Shown here: positions 8,987 to 17,900 of the stretch, piece after piece | Numbering within the stretch: the first letter of the stretch is position 1 | How the letters are laid out: each line of letters opens with the position of its first letter | NCBI GenBank assembly: GCA_000969725.1 | Contig: JXSR01S041650.1 | Length of the DNA: 21,330 nt | Source of the DNA: Ophiothrix spiculata | Lineage: Eukaryota > Echinodermata > Ophiuroidea > Amphilepidida > Ophiotrichidae | Direction: 5' to 3' (one strand) | Program-made: the position numbers and the translations under genes | Notes under the pieces: generated by a model | Database searches by the model: none | What the model was told of the DNA's origin: nothing | The model's input: only the letters and a program-made list of their open reading frames with translations

Positions 8987-11900
8987 CTGCAAGTAAAAAT
9001 ATCATATATCATATTCAGGATACAAAATGAAAGGAAGTGAAATGAAAATAAGAAATACATGTGACTACTTTTAAAACCTGCTTATAATAAGTGCACATTT
9101 TGTCAGCTCCATCAATAGAACTGGATCTTTTTTAAAATTATACAATAATATCTGCATGTATATAAGTAGCAGATTTGCTGGGAAGGTGTGGTAATCCCCT
9201 CACTTGAATGACTAGCAGAAATTCAACTTTGATGCTGCAGAATTATAATTTGTATTAAATAAAAAAAACACCAGATTAACCTGGTTTGACATTTGCACCT
9301 TGACCTCATACCTTTGGTGTGTGACCTTTGACCTTATATTCAAGTAAGGTTACCTATTGCATCCATAAACCAAGTTCCTGCTGGACTTACAACTTTTCAA
9401 CTGAAGCTAATATACATTTTAGCCTACTTAAAAATTGACCTTATACAACCTTTGTCTCATTAACAAATAAGGGTTCCTTTGTTGCACCTATGACCCAAAT
9501 CAATCGTAGTATCCAAAAGTTACAGGAAAAAGTTTTCACAACAGACGACAATGCAAGACCTAATCATCCTTTCCATTATCCAAAGAATACAAAATTGTGC
9601 GGCTCGCTTGATCATGAAAAAGAGAAAGTATGATCATATCACCCCTGTCATAAAGGAGCTTCACTGGCTGACTTTAGAATACCGTATCCAGTACAAGTTA
9701 GCTGTTCTTGCTTTCCGGCACTTTGAAGGAACTTTACCATCCTACCTGTCTGCTACGCTCTGCACTTATGAACACGCTCGATCACTTCGATCTTCTACTG
9801 AAAGACTTTTGAAATCTCCTCGTGTTAATCTAAAGTCAGCTGGTGAACGCTCCTTTCATTTTGCTGCCCCGGCTGTTTGGAATTCGCTTCCTAACAGCCT
9901 CCGTAACATTCATTCTCTTCCTCAGTTTAAAAAATATCTTAAAACTCACCTTTTTCGTCAGGCTTTTCTGGATTCGCAGATGTAACTTGTCTGTTTTCTT
10001 TGTTTGTGCGCATTGAGATCTTTTGATGAGTGTGCGCCTTATAAGAACCGTCCATTATTATTATTATTATTACTATCCCCCTTCTTTTTCAGTAAAATAT
10101 GATGTCACAAGCTATCCAAACTTCATAGACTTAAATATGACCTCCCCACCTAATTTCTACTTCAGAAGGCATTTATGTAAAATCACAATTTTTGACTTTC
10201 CATTCATTTTGTGAGAGCTTGTCTTATACATGTGCTCGTTCATCTCGAAACGGCCGTATATGCGGCAACTTTATCTTACACTAAAAGTGAAATACATAAA
10301 AAGGTTGTAATTTTTCAAATTAATTGTTTACAGATTCGCAGCCTTTAGGCAACAAAAAAAACCCCCAACCAATCTTACAGGCTCGACCGACCCTAAATTT
10401 GTATTTTATATTTTGGAAGATTTTTTTAGTTGTCATACAAGTCATGTAAAATCAGCTGTTTTTTTGGCCAAAAAAATTCTTTGGAAAAAATTGTTATCTT
10501 TTCTCCCATTTTTGTCAGTTTTTTGGTCTATTTTAGATATTTTTTTTTTGAAAAAATTTCACCCGACAGACCGACCCTACTTGAAAAGGTCCACTTTAAA
10601 ACAGGGGCTTTTTTAGTTGTCTTACGCTGTTTAAGAACAACTGCAAAGTTTCATTTGAAGAATTCAATCTGGAGTGTGAAAAATATCTATCAATTCTTAA
10701 GACCCAGAGGCCGCATTTACGTCTAGTTTGAGATGAATGATCACATATATGAAATCCTACAGAAAAACCCTTCATCAGTGCTTACCTTGTGTTTCTGTCT
10801 TGGTCTCTGATCTTCTTCTCCATCTCCGCATCCGTCAGTGTTTCTAAGAACGGACACCACTGATCAGCCTCTCCTTGGTTCCTCACAGCGATCTCTACCT
10901 GGGGTAATGGTGATTCACTGGTGGTGGAAAACAAAAGAAAATAATGATTAATAAATGCAAGTGATTTATGGTATATTATGCCACACAGACTTTGTAATCA
11001 GACATTTCCTCAGCATACTGTACCACTTAACCTGAAGTGGTGTTAAGAGTGTAATTTCATAATAATGTTTTCTATCTGTAAGCTCCTACGGTTTTCCACC
11101 TTAGGGGTAGGCTGCGGGTTTTCCACCTGTGGTCGTCCATTCTCCTGCCTTTGCAGAAGTTTGTACATTGAGCTCAGAATTAACGTTTATAAATGTTTTT
11201 GTAAATGCAATAACGCAGTCAGTTTTTGTGCAATAATTGAATTTACGTGAAGTTTAGTAATTTTGGTTACCGGAGCTTTTAATATTTTTGTTTAGGTTTC
11301 TGAATGTATATCTATGTTGTTTTAGTTTATTCAAATTTTCATTAAGTCAATTGTGTATTTTTTTAATCAAAATACTTATATTTTGTGACCCATTGTATAT
11401 GTTATGGTTTTAAGTATATTAATCACATTTATTGTTTTTAACTTTTATGATTTTACTCTTCACACGGACACGTGGAAGAACAATGTATATTGAACGTGTT
11501 ATTTTACCGTGAATAAAGAAAGTTATTATTATTATATTATTATAAAAAAAGTTGATTTGAGTCCAAGATGTTTGCTGACCATTGTAGCTCTATCTCACTC
11601 TTAGCACTACTCCAGGTACAGACCGTCCAGTGGTAACTTAAAGGGACTGGCCTAGATTCTTCCCACTTATACCTACATACTTTTTTACTTTAATCGATAG
11701 AACATGTCAATAGTAATATAACCCACAAGTAGTTTTCCATGATTTGAGGAATATTGAAGAAATTTGCAATTCTTTACCTTCTTTAATTTTTTTCGCCAGT
11801 GAAAAAAGTGGTGTGAAAACAGTGTTTCTAGTTTTAAAACTTAAAAAAATCTTGTTTCTACACCTGTGATGGCCAAACAAATTATTTTTGATGAAATTCT

Positions 11901-14900
11901 TTCTCTTTTAATATGTAGTAAATAATATCTAGGAGCTCTGTTTGATCTTTTATCTGGTAAATCCATCTGAGGTACAAATTTAGGATTTAGGAAACACAGG
12001 ATCTAGTCACACCACCATTAAAGAACGATATATTGCAAATTAGTTCTCTCTCAATTTGAGTCATTTGTGTGTAAATTTGTGCATTTTTTGTGGGATTTTA
12101 CTATACTTTTAGCTATATTTAGAGTATTTCCATAAGTTTTTAATTCCAGGTGGAATCTAGGCTAGTCATTTTAAGGGGATGATGGACTTTGATCAGTCAA
12201 CATTAAAGGGACCAAGGAATAGGGTGTTATCCTAATACAAGTATGTGTGACATACCATTGTCACAAGCTGGGACAGGAAAAAGAACACATTACAATACCA
12301 ATTGCATCATTTATGGTGTCGTATCAGTGAGTATACCATGAATAGATTCAAAGCTTGAATTTTCTTTTCATTATAGTCACTGATTCACTGATAGACCAAT
12401 ACTATAAACAAGATATAGTTTGGTGCGCTGCACCAATGTGTGTATCGGGCATACTACTAAGACATGTTGGTGACTCAGTACGGACTATGGTTTCCAATTT
12501 GTCACCTCCTCTCAACGACGACCCTTTTCATGTTTTGCAAGTTGCTCTACTTACTACTTGCGGTTGATGGGAAATATAAGGGTTATGCCTGTTTTTTAAA
12601 TTCCTTGGTTTGAATATCCATTTTATTCCAATATTTGTAAAGTCTGATCTTGAACTCATTTGTATGTTTGGCATTGACAACTTCCTTGGGCAGTCTGTCC
12701 CATTCGTCTATAACTCTCATTGAAAAGAAGTTCAGATTCTTCTTTAGGGCTGGTTTGTATAGCTTGTTGGAGTGACCTCTCAGATGGCTGGCTGTTTTGC
12801 TTCTTTGGAAGTGCTTGCTTGCACTTATTATTCCCTCAAAGTCATTCAGAATTTTGAAGGTCATAGAATCTCCTCTTCTTTTGTTTCTAAACTGTTAAGA
12901 CCAAGCTCACTGAGCCTCTCATGGTAAGGCTTGGATTTCATACATGTTATCAAGTTGCACGCCTTTGAACTTTTTCAAACCTATCTATATCACCTCAAAG
13001 ACTCTTTTCTCCATGCTTTGATGCAGTACTCAAGAAAACAATATCTGTCTGATGTTGTTCGAAATTCTCCTTAGTTAGCTACTTATCGAAATATATACAA
13101 ATTAGGAGAAAAAGAGGGCGATATGACAGTTTACCTTGTCCATGAGCGGTTAATACCAAAAAGTGCTTTAGACCTTGTCACACGGCGAAATGAACAATTT
13201 TAGCATTTTTTTCTGGTAAATAGTAAGCCCTACGCGTAAAATCGGTTCTTCCAAAATAATTTACGTAACCTTTCACATTCAGAAATAATAAAAATTATAA
13301 TCAGAATGTCTTTTTAATTTTCTGGAGTTGGTCCATCAGCCCCAAACGGTTTTGAAATCTTTATATTTTTATACGCTAGACAGGGGCAAAAATGAAATTT
13401 TTGAACTATAGTTTTTAAAATTCAACATTTTTGAATCAGCGTTTCACGTACTTACAGCTCACTCTTGAATCGCTGCGTCATGCTGTAAGAGCCTGGATCC
13501 TCTGGTAAGAGCCTAAAATATTTATAAATTATTGGCATCAAATAAATTACGGTACGAATTTGGAAATCAGGTAAGATCTCATAAATTATCAGCATTATTA
13601 GAAAAATATTCTATATCCTATTGAAGTTACTTGCAATCCAGCTCTGATTTATTCTAAATCAGTATTATCAGGCTTTTATCTATCACGTGACGCTCTATGA
13701 ATACATGCCAAGCTCAGAACACAATACTTATATAGTATCGCGCCTTCTGAGCGATACAACAAGAACCACTTATGACATAGAAAGTGGTGCCTGACATAGA
13801 AAGCCTTGCCTAATATTGAACATATTCTCACCCTTCCTGCTAGACCTGTCACAAGTTGCATCAGTGTTATTTGTATTTCCAGGGCTCTTTAGACATCACA
13901 GCAGGGACCAGCTGCTTGAGTACATGTTTCCACCACAAGGCAATTGGCAAATGTGTTCTTTGTCCAAGGGATTTTCATATATACTTTAGTGCCACCAGAC
14001 ATTGAACTAGGGATCTTAGTTTAAGCAAGCATCTTACTCCTTAAGTGAATTGACTGCTGTTGAAGCCATGTAACAATATGTGGAGAGAATCTGTCAATTT
14101 CCATCGATGATTTTGTTTGGTGATAATTCTTTCATAACTTTCCTACATGGCGCATAATCATAAAAAGATTACGCATTGATCTATGTTAAATGCTGGAAAA
14201 TGACTTTCATCTGACATTAGTTTCCATTTTTCTTTTTTAAAAGATGGATATCTTGATTAGTTAAAATGCAGCTTCAATTTTTTTTTACCATAACCTACCT
14301 GAATGCGTATCATACATGTCCTTTGATGTTAGCTGAGTTGTCCCCTAATACTGTATGCAATGGCTGTAAGGCCAATAAAAAAAATGTTTGGTTGCCCTCC
14401 ACAGATCGACCCTATTTTTCAGCCAGACCCAAACTGTTTTTTATTGAATTTTTTCCCCTCAAAAATATGCAAAACTTGCCGAAAACTACAAAAAACCCAA
14501 TGTTATATTTTTGCTTTTTTCGATATTCAACCCTCAAAATGTTTAGGATGTCCCATATCACTACTAGAGGTATTTCATTGTTTTGATTTGGATGTCACAA
14601 GGGAAGTTGTGAAGGCTGAAGTGGCCGATCGACCGCTAATCGACCTAGCGGTCCGTGGAGGAGTATTGAAAAAAAAAGTAAGAAAAAGAAATCCCGACCG
14701 ACCGACCAACCCTCTCTGAAAAAAGCTGTGAAGGGCAACCAAACAAATTCCAAGGCCTAAATCTGCATATAAAACCGTAACCTACCTGAATGCATATGTC
14801 CTTTGATGCCAGCTGAGTTGTCCCCTAATACTGTATGCAATGGCTGTGATGAATTCCCCTCCAAGACCTAAATCTGCACATAACTTGATGGCAAACTCCT

Positions 14901-17900
14901 CAGGGCTGTTGGTAGATGCCATGTCCCATTCAAATTGGTCCACTAAGGAAATGTTACCAACATGGATATTAAGCTATTGAAAAAAAAGATAAATCAAGAT
15001 GATTCATTATACTTTCAACAACTCACTGTATCTCCTTATACAGGAGCGTACCGTTGTTGATTCGTGATGAATCCACAGTTGATATTCAAATTAGCGCGTC
15101 ACACACGGCACGGCTTTTACAGAGGTGCGTTTACGCAGTACTAGTTACACAAAAGTCGGCGTACTGCTCATCGCGCGCCAGGCACTTATAGTACGTGCAA
15201 AAGCCCGGTGGGAAAAATTGATAACGTCAAAGCAGCAAACGTAAACAAACTAGCACTTTGCTTCAGTATATGTTAAATATTTTTTTGAAGATGAGTAGGC
15301 CTATCTGTAAAATTCAAAACATTTAGAATTTAATTTATACATTTTCAGGAAGATTTTCGTTGTTGAAAGGTATTCAAACATGTCACAGAGTTGTTCATCG
15401 CGAATCAACAACTCTGCATCCAATGCGTCAGCGTATTTTTATCATGCTCGGGTGGCTAAAGCCACCCTCACAATAATATGCAGACGAATGGATGCATCGT
15501 TATTGATTTGCGATGAACAACTCTGTGGCGTGTTTGAATACCTAAGTGCATCCCTTATACATGGTCTTCATGGTACGGAGGGTCACTAATTGTGTATGCT
15601 GTATAGTTTGCTTACCACATTAGTGCCCTTAATGATTAGGGTAAACAAGAAGTGGACCAGATATTGACTAATAACTCCCTAGAGAATACATCAGCAACCT
15701 CAAAGAACTGGTCGCATATAAACTTAGCAATCAACCAAGATTACTAGTAATGAAAACCACTGACTAATATAGTCTGGGCTTACATCAATTACTGCATAAT
15801 ACAAATAAGAGCAGGAATGTAATTGTCTCCTACTGTATATTTGTACAGTTGTGTGCAGTGATGTAAATTGGTAATTTACTGTTTAATTTACACGGTAAAA
15901 ACCAACTTAAAAAGTAGTAAATTAAGTAAAATAGGTAAAATATAACATTTTTTTATTTTTTAGAATTTTTATTGTTTTTTCCAATTATTATTTTTTACTT
16001 AATTAACCGGTAACTTACCATAATTTACCAGAATTTACCACAGTTTTTAATTTACCGGTAAATAAGCAACATTGGTTGTGTGCAGTAAGACAAACCGCAT
16101 GCATAGTTTTGGTTTGGTGCCAAAATTTGGAATATCACCTTCTAAATAAAGTTCAAATAGCATAAAAGAATGAAAAGGGGCATCTGGCAAGATATCTAAC
16201 GGGGAAATTTGGGTTTTATTTCAGTACTTGCGATGTAGGAAAGATATTTGCTCAAAAACAAAATAGCCACAATACTTAAAACGGTTTAATATTTTACCTC
16301 TACAAAATTACTACGATACATTTAAACAAATTGTTGACAACTATTGGTTCGAATTAACTAAAATTTACCAACACATGATGTGACGTGACCTTACCTTAAG
16401 AATAACCCTCTGGTCCGTCTGTCCATCAAGAATACTGGCATCTGTTGGAAATGCATCTATCTGTGTACGTATAGCTTGTTTTATGGCAGGCACAAAAGCC
16501 AGAGGGGGCAGGTCGAGGTCTTCACATAAAATTTCAGCAAACATTTCAGGAGTAATCAGATTTTCTGTTGAAAAATAAAATAATACAAAAAATGATATTG
16601 CTAACCCTTTTGGTCAAAAATGAACACATTCTCTTCAAAATAAAGGAACATCTTTATTGCTATTTACATTATGAGAAAAATGAACTTTCTTGTTGATATA
16701 TATCAAAATTTCCTTGATCTGGGGTTTGAAAAAAAAGACAGGGTCATGTACCTTTCATTCAAAACTTGGAAAACACCAAATAGCATTGATGATGAGTAGA
16801 GCCCCATGGTGAAGTGGTTAAAATCTTTCCTTGTAGACATTGGACCAAGGTTCAATTCACAGTGCGGAGTATACTGGAATGGAAACTCAGAACCCTTTTT
16901 AAAGCCGATTCTCTGGCCTGGCTTTATCTTGAAGCACTGGGTCAGAAATTCTAGTTATTCTGCTCCTCACATGAGGTATTTAGAGTTAGGTTAATGTACT
17001 TCATGACATTTGGAATTTAACTTACCATTTTTGTTCCAAGTAAACGTATCTCTGAGTTTCTGTCCTTCAATTTCCATATCCAGTCTTATCGGTACAAGAA
17101 CATCTAAATGTGAAGCATTCTCATGAATAACTGCTGGGTCGTGATCATCATAGCTGAGAATGAAGAAAAGACAGAACATGATCATGGAATAGAATTACTT
17201 TCTCACAACAGGAAATTTGCTTAAGAATTCAATCCATCAATACAGAAATCTTTGTTAGTTTGATGATAGAGAATGCCTATGGCAAAGACTTAAGCAATTG
17301 CTGAGCTTGGTTGACCAATCAGCTTGAAACACTTACGGAAGTATGATATCTTAACTACATGAAGCCCCATGAAAGACAATATTTGCAAATTATAAAACAA
17401 ATACGTTTCACACATAGCGCCATTTCCTTTAGATCACAGCGCTATACATATACATCAGAAAAATACAAAGAAACAATAAATATAAAAAGTGAACTACTTT
17501 GGAAATAGATGTGTATTTAAACCCTTCTTAAAAGCTGAAATTGAGGTTGCAGTTCAGATGGATATAGGTACATTGTTCCAAAGCTGTGGACTAGCCAGAG
17601 AAAAAACTTTTATTTGCGGCAGATTGGAGTTTGTTTCTTGTGTAGCTGGGTACAGAGAGACATGTTTGGTCACTTGCAGAGGGAAGTCCTGTCCTAGATG
17701 GTGTGTATAAATGAAAGCAAGAATCAAGATATATTTAGGCGCATATCCATTCAGACATTTAAACACATAACACACAGACGTAGACTTAAATAGAAGGGTA
17801 GATCAGATTTTTTATCTTCTCCATCGGCTAACATATATCTTCAAAAAATAACTATCCAGGTAACAATTTGATTTCAAAAAATATTGCAATAATTTTGTGG

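Noticed and set aside
14266-14719. 106- and 119-codon plus-strand frames
   Set aside because: They run through the exon 6 duplicate (antisense) and the inserted element 14386-14744; low-complexity product.
16801-16872. Functional tRNA gene
   Set aside because: The acceptor stem pairs poorly and the anticodon arm is degenerate; a SINE remnant is a better reading.
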